This document shows positions 35,744 through 44,975 of a DNA stretch of 64,000 nt, piece by piece. The position numbers were made by a program, and so were the translations under genes. The stretch covers positions 2,016,001 to 2,080,000 of the forward strand of contig NZ_CP025795.1 in NCBI RefSeq assembly GCF_002906655.1, given 5' to 3'. The DNA comes from Vibrio hyugaensis (GTDB lineage: Bacteria > Pseudomonadota > Gammaproteobacteria > Enterobacterales > Vibrionaceae). The notes beneath the pieces are model-generated. The model saw only the letters and a program-made list of their open reading frames with translations, had not been told where the DNA came from and made no database searches. Each line of letters starts with the position of its first letter. Positions within the stretch are counted from its first letter, which is position 1.

Positions 35744-37909
35744 ATGCGTTTCACTTTAACCACGTTGGCCGTATCGGTCGCGCTAGTCGCCGGATGCAGC
35801 AATCAAGGATTACCAACCATGAACCATTACTCCCAATCGCAACTCGTTGCTCAACAAACCCAAGCACCCGTTGCAAAAAAAGTCCCTCATGCAATGAATA
35901 TTCATGGTGATACACGAATCGATAATTACTACTGGATGCGCGATGATGAACGCCAAGATCCAGAAATCTTGCAACACCTTGAGCAAGAGAATCAGTACAC
36001 AGAAACCGTTTTAAAACACACCGAAGCACTGCAAGAACAGCTTTTTGAAGAGATCAAAGGGCGTATTGCAAAAGATGACAATTCAGTTCCAGTTCGTAAA
36101 GGCAGTTACTACTACTCAAATGAAGTGACAGGCGACAACGAATACGAAGTACATCTGCGTGCGAAAGACTTTGCAGGTAAAGATAAGCAAGTCATCTTAG
36201 ATGTTAACGAGCTGGCAAAAGAACATGAGTTTTTCAGTATTGGCGGCTTAACGATTAGCCCAAATGAAAACTTGTTGGCTTATGGCGAAGATACGCTGAG
36301 TCGCCGTATTTACACCATCAAGATCAAAGACCTCACGACGGGTGAATATCTAAAAGATGAAATTGAAGGTGCATCAAGTGCAATCGCATGGCAAAACGAT
36401 AACCAAGCCTTCTACTACATCAAGAAAGACCCTCAAACGCTGTTAGGTTACCAGGTTTTCCGTCATGTATTGGGTGCACCTCAGACTAGCGATGAGCTTA
36501 TCTACGAAGAAACTGACAGCGCTTACTACACCTTCTTGAGTAAAAGTAAGGATGGTGAGCAAGTTTACATTTGGCACTCAAGTACCGAGACAAGTGGCGT
36601 GTCTGTAATTGATGCAAACAACCCGAACGCCAAAGCCGAAGCTTTCTACCCTAGAGAGACCGGCATTGAATACAGTATTGCTAAACTGGACGATTGGTAC
36701 TACATCTACACCAACTACCAAGCAGTAAACTTCCGTTTGATGAAAGTGAAAGCGGAAGAGATGCGCGATCGTTCTAAATGGGTCGATGTCATTCCTGCTA
36801 ACGATAATTCTCAGCTAGTCGATTTCGACTTGTTCGACGATCACCTTGTTTACGAGCAGCGCACGAATGGATTGTCGACCGTGAAGGTTCGTCAATTATC
36901 GACAGGCAAAGAGTTTCCACTCGAGTTTAATGATACGGCTTTTGCCGCTTACCTAACGGGCAACCTTGAATTAGACAATTCAAAAGTTCGCATCTACTAC
37001 AGCAGCCTGACGACACCGGGGACTTACTATGATTTCGACCTAAATACAGGTGAATCTGAAATCATGAAGCAAACACCGGTACTTGGTGATTTTGATGCCG
37101 ATAACTACCAGTCAGAGCGAATCATGGTGACTGCTCGTGATGGCAAACAAGTACCAGTTTCATTGGTTTACCGCAAAGACCTATTCAAGAAGGACGGAAC
37201 CAACCCAATCTACCAGTACGGTTACGGCTCATACGGTTCAACCATCGAGCCAACATTCCGCTCAACCCGCCTGAGCTTACTTGATCGCGGGTTCGTGTAC
37301 GCAATCGCGCATATTCGTGGTTCAGAAATGCTTGGTCGTCCTTGGTATGAAGATGGCAAAAAGCTGACTAAACAAAACACCTTCAATGACTTCATCGACG
37401 TAACCAAAGGACTGGTTGAAGAAGGTTATGGCGCAAAAGATAAAGTGTTTGCTGTTGGTGGCTCTGCGGGCGGCCTATTGATGGGCGCTATTATCAACCA
37501 AGCACCAGAGCTCTACCGTGGTATTGGCGCGCACGTTCCGTTTGTTGACGTAGTGACAACCATGTTGGATGAGTCGATTCCTCTAACAACCAACGAATAC
37601 GATGAATGGGGTAACCCGAACGATAAAACCTACTACGGCTACATGCTGAGCTACTCACCTTACGACAACGTGAAAGCTCAGAATTACCCGAACATGTTAG
37701 TGACAACGGGTTTGCATGACTCGCAAGTTCAATACTTTGAGCCGATGAAGTGGGTAGCCAAACTTCGTGAAATGAAAACCGATGATAATGTCTTGTTGTT
37801 TAAAACCGATATGGAAGCAGGTCACGGTGGTGCATCTGGCCGATTTAAACGATTGAAAGAAGATGCGCTTGAGTACGCTTTCTTCTTAGATTTGTTGGAA
37901 ACGAAATAA
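35744..37909 (+). CDS. ptrB: Oligopeptidase B-like serine peptidase with lipoprotein signal
   Basis: 721 residues of peptidase family S9A. The beta-propeller (about 100-440) precedes the alpha/beta hydrolase domain, with the nucleophile in GGSAGG, Asp in TTGLHDSQVQYFEP and His in EAGHGGASG. RIDNYYWMRDDER is the S9A N-terminal signature. Oligopeptidase B cuts short peptides after Arg or Lys and is normally cytosolic. Here an N-terminal signal ending LVAGC (lipobox, Cys18) predicts a lipid-anchored, envelope-located enzyme. The start ATG at 35744 follows AAGGATACACAG. Single gene between terminators. Confidence 0.9.
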   Translation: MRFTLTTLAVSVALVAGCSNQGLPTMNHYSQSQLVAQQTQAPVAKKVPHAMNIHGDTRIDNYYWMRDDERQDPEILQHLEQENQYTETVLKHTEALQEQLFEEIKGRIAKDDNSVPVRKGSYYYSNEVTGDNEYEVHLRAKDFAGKDKQVILDVNELAKEHEFFSIGGLTISPNENLLAYGEDTLSRRIYTIKIKDLTTGEYLKDEIEGASSAIAWQNDNQAFYYIKKDPQTLLGYQVFRHVLGAPQTSDELIYEETDSAYYTFLSKSKDGEQVYIWHSSTETSGVSVIDANNPNAKAEAFYPRETGIEYSIAKLDDWYYIYTNYQAVNFRLMKVKAEEMRDRSKWVDVIPANDNSQLVDFDLFDDHLVYEQRTNGLSTVKVRQLSTGKEFPLEFNDTAFAAYLTGNLELDNSKVRIYYSSLTTPGTYYDFDLNTGESEIMKQTPVLGDFDADNYQSERIMVTARDGKQVPVSLVYRKDLFKKDGTNPIYQYGYGSYGSTIEPTFRSTRLSLLDRGFVYAIAHIRGSEMLGRPWYEDGKKLTKQNTFNDFIDVTKGLVEEGYGAKDKVFAVGGSAGGLLMGAIINQAPELYRGIGAHVPFVDVVTTMLDESIPLTTNEYDEWGNPNDKTYYGYMLSYSPYDNVKAQNYPNMLVTTGLHDSQVQYFEPMKWVAKLREMKTDDNVLLFKTDMEAGHGGASGRFKRLKEDALEYAFFLDLLETK

Positions 37910-37949
37910 GCTCTATTAGGGGCTGTTTTTGAGCTGATATAAAAAGAAA

Positions 37950-37976
37950 AACGCCTACTCACAGCGAGTAGGCGTT
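37950..37976. terminator. Terminator between ptrB-like gene and porin
   Basis: Eleven-base-pair perfect stem AACGCCTACTC / GAGTAGGCGTT, loop ACAGC. On the minus strand it is followed by TTTTCTTTTTA, so it mainly serves the porin gene. Confidence 0.88.
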
Positions 37977-38018
37977 AACACAATAAATGTGTTTAGGCAG
38001 TAGAAACTGTCCTATTTA

Positions 38019-39002
38019 TTAGAAGTAGTAACGAGCACCTAGCGTCCAGTAGTCGTTTTCTTCGTTGTTGTAGTCGTTACCTAGATCAAACTGGTATGCA
38101 GCAAATGTAACGAAAGCAGGAGTTACTGCGTATTCAGCCTGTAGGGCAGTCTCGCTAGTGATTGTTTTGCTGTCTTTATCGTTCTCTACACCTTCGTAGT
38201 TAATACTGAATGTCCAGTCGTTAACACCGTAGGCTAATAGACCTTCAAGCTGGCTAGTTTCTTCTAAGCCAAGGTAGAAGTAGTCATTCATACCGTATAC
38301 TAATGCTGCGTATAGGCCTGAACCGTATTTACCGTAGTTAGCAGAGAACACGTGAGAAGTTGCTGACTCTGACTTAGTGCCAAACTTAACATCACCACCG
38401 CTGTATACATAACCAAGACCAAAGCCTGCTAGCTCAGTGCTTAGTGCGATTTGCCCACGATCATCAAAGTCACCATTCTGACCTTGCCAACCTAGACCTA
38501 GGTTTAGACCAAAGCCCTCACCAAATTCAAAACCTTTGCGGTAACTTACCATTTTCTCTGCACGAGAAGAGCCTAGCTCGTAGTAACCAGATGCGTATAA
38601 GAAATCATTGGCAAAAGCGATTGGAATATCTGCCACACCTGCTACATCGTAGTATGGTGCCCATTGTGTGCCAACTACTAAACGGCCGTATTGGTCATGG
38701 GTAGCACCAATGTAACCTAGACGAGTAGAGAAGGAGTTGTCGCCACCATTAAGGTAGTTCAGAGACCATTCGCCTTTAGCGTCGATAGTTACGCCATTAC
38801 CAATGTCCTTTTTACCGCCAACGTTGATACGTGGAGATACTTGATGAACCTTAACGTCTTCTTCGAAGTACTCACCAACGCCCACAGATACATGGCCGCC
38901 GATAGAAAGAGATGTGCCGTCGCTGTTGTAAACTTCTGCTGCGAAGACTTGAGAACCACCTGCTAGAGCCGCCACTGCAACGGCTAGAGTTTTCATTTTC
39001 AT
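38019..39002 (-). CDS. Outer membrane porin (Gram-negative general porin type)
   Basis: 327 residues. The signal peptide MKMKTLAVAVAALAGGSQVFA leads to AEVYNSDG, then alternating beta strands typical of a 16-strand porin (LSIGGHVSVG, RLGYIGATHDQYGRLVVGTQWAPYYDVAG). The last residue is Phe (ARYYF), the BAM recognition signal. The GRLVxGxQ constriction-loop region is present. It resembles vibrio OmpU/OmpT-like porins without being clearly either. The start is taken at 39002 although 39011 and 38996 are possible. Single gene with a strong terminator. Confidence 0.88.
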   Translation of the reverse strand: MKMKTLAVAVAALAGGSQVFAAEVYNSDGTSLSIGGHVSVGVGEYFEEDVKVHQVSPRINVGGKKDIGNGVTIDAKGEWSLNYLNGGDNSFSTRLGYIGATHDQYGRLVVGTQWAPYYDVAGVADIPIAFANDFLYASGYYELGSSRAEKMVSYRKGFEFGEGFGLNLGLGWQGQNGDFDDRGQIALSTELAGFGLGYVYSGGDVKFGTKSESATSHVFSANYGKYGSGLYAALVYGMNDYFYLGLEETSQLEGLLAYGVNDWTFSINYEGVENDKDSKTITSETALQAEYAVTPAFVTFAAYQFDLGNDYNNEENDYWTLGARYYF

Positions 39003-39168
39003 TGTTAACATCCATATAGTTGTTTGTACTGGTTCGTCCCGACAGCAAAAAAACGCATTAATCGCAACGAACAGATAACAACGTAGTAATGAAATATAAA
39101 TGAAACAAATACTTTCTTATGCAATTAGTGGTATTAGTGGTTATTTTTTGACCTTTATCACATAAAAA

Positions 39169-39190
39169 AAAGGAACTTTTCAGTTCCCTT
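39169..39190 (-). terminator. Terminator of the metal ABC operon
   Basis: On the minus strand GGAACT, loop GAAA, AGTTCC, then TTTTTTTTA. It lies about 30 nt after the last gene of the 45.6-39.2 kb operon. Confidence 0.8.
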
Positions 39191-39215
39191 CATAATTTGT
39201 GTAGCATTTTACGTG

Positions 39216-40085
39216 TTACAACTGCCAGCGTGCGAGTGGTTTCTCACTTTTGATACCTTTACTGCCCCAGCGGTCAATAACATCAACTTGCAGTATGCGA
39301 TCCTGTGAAACCAAAGAAATAAGCATTTTTGATGGACGTTTGTCCGTCACCAGCCACAGAGTTTCATCTTCTTCAAACTGAGCTTTTAAAGATAGTTTGT
39401 CTGCTTCCGACCATTCTAATTCTGGCTTGAATTGACGGTCAACAACGAACAGTTGATTTCCAGAGGCAAAATCTTCTAGTGATTCGCCTAGTAATACCAC
39501 CGAATCGATCTCTTTTTCGAAAATGAATTCTTGTTGTTGGTTGATTAGCTCACGCACATCCAACATCAACACTTGCTGATTCTTTTCTATTTGAGCTTGA
39601 TATTGAGGATAAACCTTTTGTAGATCCTCGCCCACTATCGAAGCCATTCGGATTAAGTTTGTGGGGTTCATCCATGCATATTTAGACGTTTCACCATTAT
39701 CCAGTGTCAACGCAGCAACGCCTTGTGCTCTTGGAGAGATGGCTTGAGAAGCGTCAATCTCTATCAACCGAATGTTTCCTTGACGAGCATAAACATAAGT
39801 TGGGTCTTGTTGCCAAATAGCTCCTAACGTGATGGCAACTGTTGCATCCTGTCCTGCTTTAATTGCTTGTTGCTGACCTTTGCTTGAAAACCAGTTTACC
39901 AGTCGCTCAATACCATAACGCTTTGGTGGCAAGTAAGATGTTTCTACCCCAGTTCCCTGCATCAGTTGTTCTGACAACATGTAAGTAACGGGTGTGCTGG
40001 TAAGAATGTCTTTAGAGAAGGTAACAGGAGCGAACGTACTCGCCGCGACTAAACCCAAGCTCATCATTAACTTTTTGCTATTCAT
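39216..40085 (-). CDS. TroA/ZnuA-like periplasmic protein without metal ligands
   Basis: 289 residues with a signal peptide (to about TFS). It follows the ABC permease by 14 nt. The segment KYAWMNPTNLIRMASIVGEDLQKVYPQYQAQIEKN corresponds to the DPHxWLDPxNxxxMAxxIxxxLxxxDPxxxxxYxxN region of ZnuA-type binding proteins, but the ligand histidine is replaced (KYAW). The whole mature protein contains no histidine or cysteine. It therefore seems to be a second binding-protein-fold member that cannot hold zinc in the usual way. The start at 40085 puts the signal peptide first; the longer frame to 40226 overlaps the permease gene. Confidence 0.7.
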   Translation of the reverse strand: MNSKKLMMSLGLVAASTFAPVTFSKDILTSTPVTYMLSEQLMQGTGVETSYLPPKRYGIERLVNWFSSKGQQQAIKAGQDATVAITLGAIWQQDPTYVYARQGNIRLIEIDASQAISPRAQGVAALTLDNGETSKYAWMNPTNLIRMASIVGEDLQKVYPQYQAQIEKNQQVLMLDVRELINQQQEFIFEKEIDSVVLLGESLEDFASGNQLFVVDRQFKPELEWSEADKLSLKAQFEEDETLWLVTDKRPSKMLISLVSQDRILQVDVIDRWGSKGIKSEKPLARWQL

Positions 40086-40099
40086 GTTCGAGTACTCAA

Positions 40100-40975
40100 T
40101 TAAGCTTTGCGCACGATTCGGTAAATCGTTGCCATTAAGAAGAAGATCGCAGAAACGATGATTATCGATGCGCCCGACGGCACGGGTAACTCCAACTCCA
40201 TAGGCAACACGGTTCCAACTAAACAAGCGATAGTAGCAAGCAAAGAAGAAAGCAGAACAAAGCTTCCCATACGTTTAGTTAACAGTCTCGCCGTCGCTCC
40301 CGGAATTAGCAGCAATGCACCAACCAACACAGCTCCGATGATCTTTACAGCTGCAATGGTGACTAATGTGATCATCATGACAAACAAGTAATCGTAGAAG
40401 CTCGTATTGAAACCACGAACTCGCGCGATATCAGGGCTAATGCAAGTCAGTAAGATTCGGTTAAATGTCGGGATCAGCAATAGCAGAATAATCAAACAAC
40501 TGACCGCTAGAATCGTAATGTCTCTGTCGGTTACGGTTAATATCGAGCCAAATAGGACATTTTCTAGCATATGGATATTGATCTTACGTGCGACATACAT
40601 CAGCAACGCCGCACCAACCGCTAAAGCCAGCGCAAGAAACACACCGACTAACGTGTCATAAGGCACATTGGTTCGATTTCGCACGAAATGCAGCAACAAT
40701 GCGAAAATCATACAAAAGCTGAATAAGCCGATGAAAGGATTTTCTGGTGGCTCACCAAGCAGTACACCAATTGCAATACCCGTTAGTGCTGCATGACCGA
40801 CCGCCTCTGAAAAGAACGCTAAACGCTTCGCAATGACTAGCGTGCCTAAACCACCCAGCAAGGGACCAAGAATGAGCGCAGCCACTATCGCGTTGACCAT
40901 AAACGCGTAAGCAAAACTGTCACTTAGCCAACCAGCTTCCACACCATGCAGAGCGAGCTCTCTTAACCAATCCAT
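40100..40975 (-). CDS. Metal ABC transporter permease (ABC-3, ZnuB-like)
   Basis: A 291-residue inner-membrane protein with 8-9 hydrophobic segments. LGGLGTLVIAKRLAFFSEAVGHAALTGIAIG is the ABC-3 family signature (family MxxxSxxLGHxSLxGxAxG), and the later IIGAVLVGALLLIPGATARLL matches the VG.LLV.ALLVIPAATA block. It forms the channel with the ATPase whose stop codon overlaps its start by 1 nt. Confidence 0.93.
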   Translation of the reverse strand: MDWLRELALHGVEAGWLSDSFAYAFMVNAIVAALILGPLLGGLGTLVIAKRLAFFSEAVGHAALTGIAIGVLLGEPPENPFIGLFSFCMIFALLLHFVRNRTNVPYDTLVGVFLALALAVGAALLMYVARKINIHMLENVLFGSILTVTDRDITILAVSCLIILLLLIPTFNRILLTCISPDIARVRGFNTSFYDYLFVMMITLVTIAAVKIIGAVLVGALLLIPGATARLLTKRMGSFVLLSSLLATIACLVGTVLPMELELPVPSGASIIIVSAIFFLMATIYRIVRKA

Positions 40976-41703
40976 TACGCCGCCTCCACTTTTGCAGTGT
41001 AGTGCTTAAATAGAGATTCAATACGTTCTGGACTTAGCACTTCAGAGTGATGGCCTGATGACACAATCTGACGATTCACGACATGCACTTGCGCATCTAA
41101 ACGACGTACTGCGGTTACATCATGATGAACCGCTAGCACTGTTTTACCTTCAGCAACCACTTCATGAATCAAACCTTCTAAGTAACGAACACCTTGCTCA
41201 TCCATGCCTGTCGTTGGCTCATCCAAAACAAGCAGACTTGGATCGTCTAATAAAGCTTGAGCGAATAAAACACGCTGCTGCTCACCACCCGATAACTGCC
41301 CCATTCGTCGGTCGCTGCGTGAAGCCATACCAACGCGCTCTAGTTGAGCAAGCGCTTGTTGAGTTTGCTTGGTCTTACGTCGCCAAAACAGCGGCACTCT
41401 GGTTTGGTTAAGCAATACGAAATCCATAACCGTGAGCGGCAGACTGGCTTCAAACATGGCTTTTTGCGGTACATAGCCGATTCTCGCAGCATGTTTGCTG
41501 TCTGGCCAATGGACAGAAATGTCACCAGTAAATGGGGTTAAGCCCAAAACAGAGCGCAAAAGAGAGGTCTTCCCACCACCGTTAGGCCCCATGATGACGT
41601 GACATTGGCCAGCATCAAATTTGGTTTGGATATCTTGTAGAATCAGGTTGTCGCCATATTGAAGGCTTACCCTGTTGAGAGAGATAGAAGGCCCTAACAT
41701 CAA
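40975..41703 (-). CDS. Metal ABC transporter ATP-binding protein (ZnuC-like)
   Basis: 242 residues. Walker A GPNGGGKTS (the metal ABC form with GGGKT), Q-loop IGYVPQ, signature LSGGEQQR, Walker B LLVLDEPTTGMD and the H-loop VHHD are all intact. It starts within the stop of the binding-protein gene (ATGA overlap at 41700-41703) and overlaps the permease start, so the three genes are translationally coupled. Confidence 0.94.
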   Translation of the reverse strand: MMLGPSISLNRVSLQYGDNLILQDIQTKFDAGQCHVIMGPNGGGKTSLLRSVLGLTPFTGDISVHWPDSKHAARIGYVPQKAMFEASLPLTVMDFVLLNQTRVPLFWRRKTKQTQQALAQLERVGMASRSDRRMGQLSGGEQQRVLFAQALLDDPSLLVLDEPTTGMDEQGVRYLEGLIHEVVAEGKTVLAVHHDVTAVRRLDAQVHVVNRQIVSSGHHSEVLSPERIESLFKHYTAKVEAA

Positions 41704-42626
41704 GCTTTCTCCTGTTCGTGCTTGCTTGCAACGAACTTCATCGCTTCAATCAGAGTCGCGACGTTCTCACGCATTTCGACTTCAACCTTATTGGCTTCGT
41801 ATTCGCCATGAGTCATGTGAGAAAAGCGATAAAGCTGAACACCGGTCGCTTCTTCGATCGTATCAACAAAACGATTTGGCATGTTTAATTCGTAAAACAG
41901 CACATCAATGCCAGATTGACGAATCTTCTCTATCGTCTCTTGTAACTGGCTCGCGCTTGGTTCTACACCATGAGCAGGTTCGATAACTGCTGCGACGTCA
42001 ACGCCGAATTCCTGCAAGATGTAACCATAAGCATTATGCGTAGTAGCGACCTTCATGCCTGCTGTATCAAGTTGCCCCAAAGACAACATGGCATCACGCT
42101 TCAAAAGGCGGAATGTTTTTGCGTAAGAGCGCGCATTCTTACGATAAAACGCCGCGTTTTCTGGGTCGAGCTTGCTTAGCTCACTCGCAATCGTGTAAAC
42201 CTTTTGAATCGTGGTCGATAGGCCAACAAACGTATGCGGGTTAACTGCGCCTTTACCGACTGATTGCCCCATCGCAGGTAACAGTGGGACTTCTTTGTTA
42301 GCCTCTATCACCACAAGATCGTCACGTTGTGAAGCTTGAATCACTTTAAGAGCAAAATCATCATGGCCGATACCATTGACCACAATCACATCCATTTGCT
42401 TCAAACGCTTTAAATCATTAGGTTGAGGTAAATAGTTATGAGGGTTAAAGCCTGCATCCACCAGCGGTAGAATTTCTGCTTTGTCACCGACCACAGCTTT
42501 CACATAGCTGTAGTAAGGTTGAAGCGTAATACCAATATTGAGCTTATCTGCTGCAAAGCTCGATGAAGCTACTGCCAGAAATGCACTAGCCGTTATAATT
42601 CGACGTAGAAAAGATCGTTTCATCAT
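41700..42626 (-). CDS. Metal-binding ABC substrate-binding protein (ZnuA/TroA family)
   Basis: 308 residues. The signal peptide ends near SSSFAAD. Ligand candidates are His63 (FNPHNYLPQP), His131 (NPHTFVGL) and His197 (THNAYGY), with an acidic fourth such as Glu249. A three-histidine set is usual for zinc proteins, whereas Mn/Fe proteins have Glu at the third site. The long His-rich loop of classical ZnuA is absent. The start at 42626 (second ATG at 42623) lies 23 nt after the preceding gene; the longer frame overlaps that gene and is not favoured. Confidence 0.9.
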   Translation of the reverse strand: MMKRSFLRRIITASAFLAVASSSFAADKLNIGITLQPYYSYVKAVVGDKAEILPLVDAGFNPHNYLPQPNDLKRLKQMDVIVVNGIGHDDFALKVIQASQRDDLVVIEANKEVPLLPAMGQSVGKGAVNPHTFVGLSTTIQKVYTIASELSKLDPENAAFYRKNARSYAKTFRLLKRDAMLSLGQLDTAGMKVATTHNAYGYILQEFGVDVAAVIEPAHGVEPSASQLQETIEKIRQSGIDVLFYELNMPNRFVDTIEEATGVQLYRFSHMTHGEYEANKVEVEMRENVATLIEAMKFVASKHEQEKA

Positions 42627-42649
42627 AGTTGTTATCGTTAAAATTGAGC

Positions 42650-43204
42650 TTAATGGGCGTGAGCATTTGAAGACGTAGCAGGGACAAGAACAATTTGTTG
42701 CCAACCTTGCTTCTGGCGTTCGCTTATTTCCGCAAGAGATAAATCAGACGCCTTTGCTGTGGATTGAATAAACCAAATGTCGGCGTGTTCATTACGACTA
42801 TCGAGAAGCATGGAAGCCGCGCCTTTTTCATCTTGCCTTACACCGAGGTAAATCCCTGCATCTAACCGTTGCCATTGATGAGAGCCTTTTCGCTGCCAGC
42901 TTTGATCTTGTACAAATGGTGCAACCCAAAATTCTTCCAATTCGCTGACGGCAGGCCACTTGCCAGTATCTAGATGAAGATCTCGAATTTCTTCATGTGC
43001 CAACTTTAACTCGGCAATCATCGCAAGTTCTTCTTGTTCAAGGTCAGTGATGAGAACTTGATGAACCAGCACTTCAGTATGTTCTGTCTCGGCTTGATGG
43101 TGAGGCAGCAAAATCGTGGAGACCGCAAGAATACCTGCGATGGTCAAAGCAACCCATTTGCCTTCTCGACTGCCGTTATCCGGTCGAATCTTCTGTGTGA
43201 TCAT
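42650..43204 (-). CDS. DUF6162-like membrane-anchored protein of the metal operon
   Basis: 184 residues with one N-terminal membrane helix (WVALTIAGILAVSTILLP, about 17-34) and a periplasmic domain. Histidine-rich spots flank the domain (PHHQAETEHTEVLVHQ after the helix, SSNAHAH at the C-terminus), suggesting metal contact. It seems to belong to a family that accompanies zinc-type ABC systems (DUF6162; from memory). It overlaps the preceding gene by ATGA and is followed by the binding protein. Function unknown. Confidence 0.65.
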   Translation of the reverse strand: MITQKIRPDNGSREGKWVALTIAGILAVSTILLPHHQAETEHTEVLVHQVLITDLEQEELAMIAELKLAHEEIRDLHLDTGKWPAVSELEEFWVAPFVQDQSWQRKGSHQWQRLDAGIYLGVRQDEKGAASMLLDSRNEHADIWFIQSTAKASDLSLAEISERQKQGWQQIVLVPATSSNAHAH

Positions 43205-43521
43205 TTCTCTTTTAACTCAACCACATCCACTTCTACCGGATTTTCATGTCCAGCATCAAAGACAAGATAAAAGTCGGTTTGAGGGTGAGAAAACTCGGCA
43301 ATAGAACGTTTGTCGGTAGTCACCTTGGCAATCAGATTATCGTCGTAGTCGTACATTTCGACATCGTAATCCACAGCGGTTGAACCATCTGAGTAACCAG
43401 CTTCGCAAATCACTTTTTCTTGCTCTAAGTGACAACTCATCAAAGGGAAATGGGCCATTGCTTGAAAGGAAGCCAAACCAGCAACAAAAACCGAAGTTTT
43501 AAGAATAGAAATGTTTTTCAT
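43201..43521 (-). CDS. Small secreted protein of the metal operon
   Basis: 106 residues. The signal peptide ends MAHFPLMSC (cleavage before HFPLMSC, leaving an N-terminal histidine as in the DUF4198 neighbour). The mature part is acidic, with ADG-type beta segments and one Cys pair (SCHLEQEKVICEAGYSDGS). It overlaps the next gene by 4 nt. I do not recognise the family; by context it is a periplasmic metal handling or sensing factor. Confidence 0.65.
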   Translation of the reverse strand: MKNISILKTSVFVAGLASFQAMAHFPLMSCHLEQEKVICEAGYSDGSTAVDYDVEMYDYDDNLIAKVTTDKRSIAEFSHPQTDFYLVFDAGHENPVEVDVVELKEK

Positions 43522-43533
43522 GATGTATCCAAA

Positions 43534-43558
43534 TTGGCTCAGCGTAAGGCTGAGCCAA
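43534..43558 (-). terminator. Intercistronic hairpin after DUF4198
   Basis: Ten-base-pair perfect stem TTGGCTCAGC / GCTGAGCCAA with a 5-nt loop and only ATTTGG after it on the minus strand. Probably a partial terminator or RNA-protecting hairpin inside the operon. Confidence 0.6.
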
Positions 43559-43565
43559 ATTTTGA

Positions 43566-44396
43566 TTAGTTAAGTTGAGTTTCAAACGTTAGATGCACGT
43601 TCATGCTTGCTTTGTCTGCAAGTGGATCGTTTTTCAGCTCACCCTTGTAGTTTGCTTTCATTAGGTAGCGCCCTGCTACATCTGGGGTGAAAGTGATTTT
43701 TCCCTCTTTGTCACTGACCACATCGATTTGCTCTTGGTGGTTGCGATACAGAGTACCTTCGCGAGTGATTTCCGCCGTAACACCTTTCTGAGGCTCACCA
43801 TTAAAGAAGAATTGGAATGTCACCTCTTCACCTTCAATAATGTCTGAAGGGTGTGTAAGAGGCTTCATTTCTAGCAGTTTGCCTTCAATCTCCAATGCCT
43901 TCTCTGTTGGCATACCAACTGTCACATAGCTTTCTGCACGTGTGTAACTAAGTTGGGTAACGACATCGCGTGCTTTTTCAGGAATCACACTTGCGCGGTC
44001 TGCTTTACTTGCTTTCGACCACTTAACTGTATCGCGACGGCCCGCTTTGTACTGGGTGTAGTAGCTAGGTTGGTTGTTGATAGCCACTTTGTGTGTGCCT
44101 TCTTCTTCGAAGTAGAAGTCAAACATCGAACGGCGCTTACCGCGTACCACAAAGTTCGGACGCTCAGAACGACCATCTGGCATGACCACGAATGCTTGCT
44201 CACTACCTGCAGGCTTATCGAATACAAACGTACCGTGAGACGCTGTCACGTCGAACGTTAACCAATCACCGCCTTCTTTTGATACGGTAAAGTGAGAAGG
44301 GAGAACCCAACGAGGGTGCGCTTGTGCTGTTGTCGCGGCCGCTAACCCCATTGCCATTACACTTGCTAATGCCACCGCTTTCATTTTGGTTTTCAT
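43566..44396 (-). CDS. DUF4198 periplasmic protein (predicted metal-related)
   Basis: 276 residues with a signal peptide ending TAQA and a mature N-terminus HPRWVLPSHF, the histidine-first start typical of DUF4198. Two beta-sandwich-like parts follow: an N-terminal domain and an Ig-like C-terminal domain (GEEVTFQFFFNGEPQKGVTAEITREG.. GKITFTPDVAGRYLMKANY). DUF4198 genes commonly occur beside TonB-dependent receptors and metal ABC systems. The ATG follows AAGGAATAACA. It is 16 nt downstream of DUF2271. Confidence 0.82.
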   Translation of the reverse strand: MKTKMKAVALASVMAMGLAAATTAQAHPRWVLPSHFTVSKEGGDWLTFDVTASHGTFVFDKPAGSEQAFVVMPDGRSERPNFVVRGKRRSMFDFYFEEEGTHKVAINNQPSYYTQYKAGRRDTVKWSKASKADRASVIPEKARDVVTQLSYTRAESYVTVGMPTEKALEIEGKLLEMKPLTHPSDIIEGEEVTFQFFFNGEPQKGVTAEITREGTLYRNHQEQIDVVSDKEGKITFTPDVAGRYLMKANYKGELKNDPLADKASMNVHLTFETQLN

Positions 44397-44412
44397 TGTT
44401 ATTCCTTCTCTA

Positions 44413-44952
44413 TCACTTAACTTGGTAATTGACGGTAATTACGCCCGTCTCTTCCGTTGGTTTTATTTGGTAGCGCACTTCACTGTCCGCTAACTGCATT
44501 TTTTGACGTAGGTAATTACGGCCACCGTGTTCACGCACTACTTCTACATGTAGGGTGTAATTGCCCTGTTCGAGTCGTTGACCATCATCATTGGTGCCAT
44601 CCCAAACGAATCGGTATTGGCCTGCAGGTCGAGTGGCTGACGTTACAGCATCGACCAGTTCGCGATCGTAACGACCCACTTTGCGCCACCAACTACGAAG
44701 ATCTTTCAACCACTCATCTTTACCTACCCAAAGCTGAATGGTTTTGACTGGTTTACGCTTTTCATCTTCGATCCATACTGCGACATAAGGTCTTGCATAC
44801 ATCGAGGTATCAATCTTTGGTAACTCAAACTCAAAGTCGACTTTGGCATTATCTGGAAAAGGAGCGGCCATAAGCGGCAAAGGAGATAAAGCCGCGAGCA
44901 ATGCGGCTTTACTAAACGGGTAACGGCGAAAAATTCGGCCTGTGTTTAACAT
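44413..44952 (-). CDS. DUF2271 periplasmic protein
   Basis: 179 residues. The N-terminus has basic residues and a hydrophobic segment (SKAALLAALSPLPLMAAPFP). The mature domain contains YARPYVAVWIEDEKRKPVKTIQLWVGKDEWLKDLRSWWRKV and DAVTSATRPAGQYRFVWDGTNDDGQ, the DUF2271 pattern often found next to PepSY membrane proteins and flavin-transferase-like SGATRP motifs. The start at 44952 avoids the overlap with the PepSY gene. Role unknown; likely a partner of the PepSY protein. Confidence 0.82.
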   Translation of the reverse strand: MLNTGRIFRRYPFSKAALLAALSPLPLMAAPFPDNAKVDFEFELPKIDTSMYARPYVAVWIEDEKRKPVKTIQLWVGKDEWLKDLRSWWRKVGRYDRELVDAVTSATRPAGQYRFVWDGTNDDGQRLEQGNYTLHVEVVREHGGRNYLRQKMQLADSEVRYQIKPTEETGVITVNYQVK

Positions 44953-44975
44953 CGGTTTTTTCTCTGAATAGGCTG

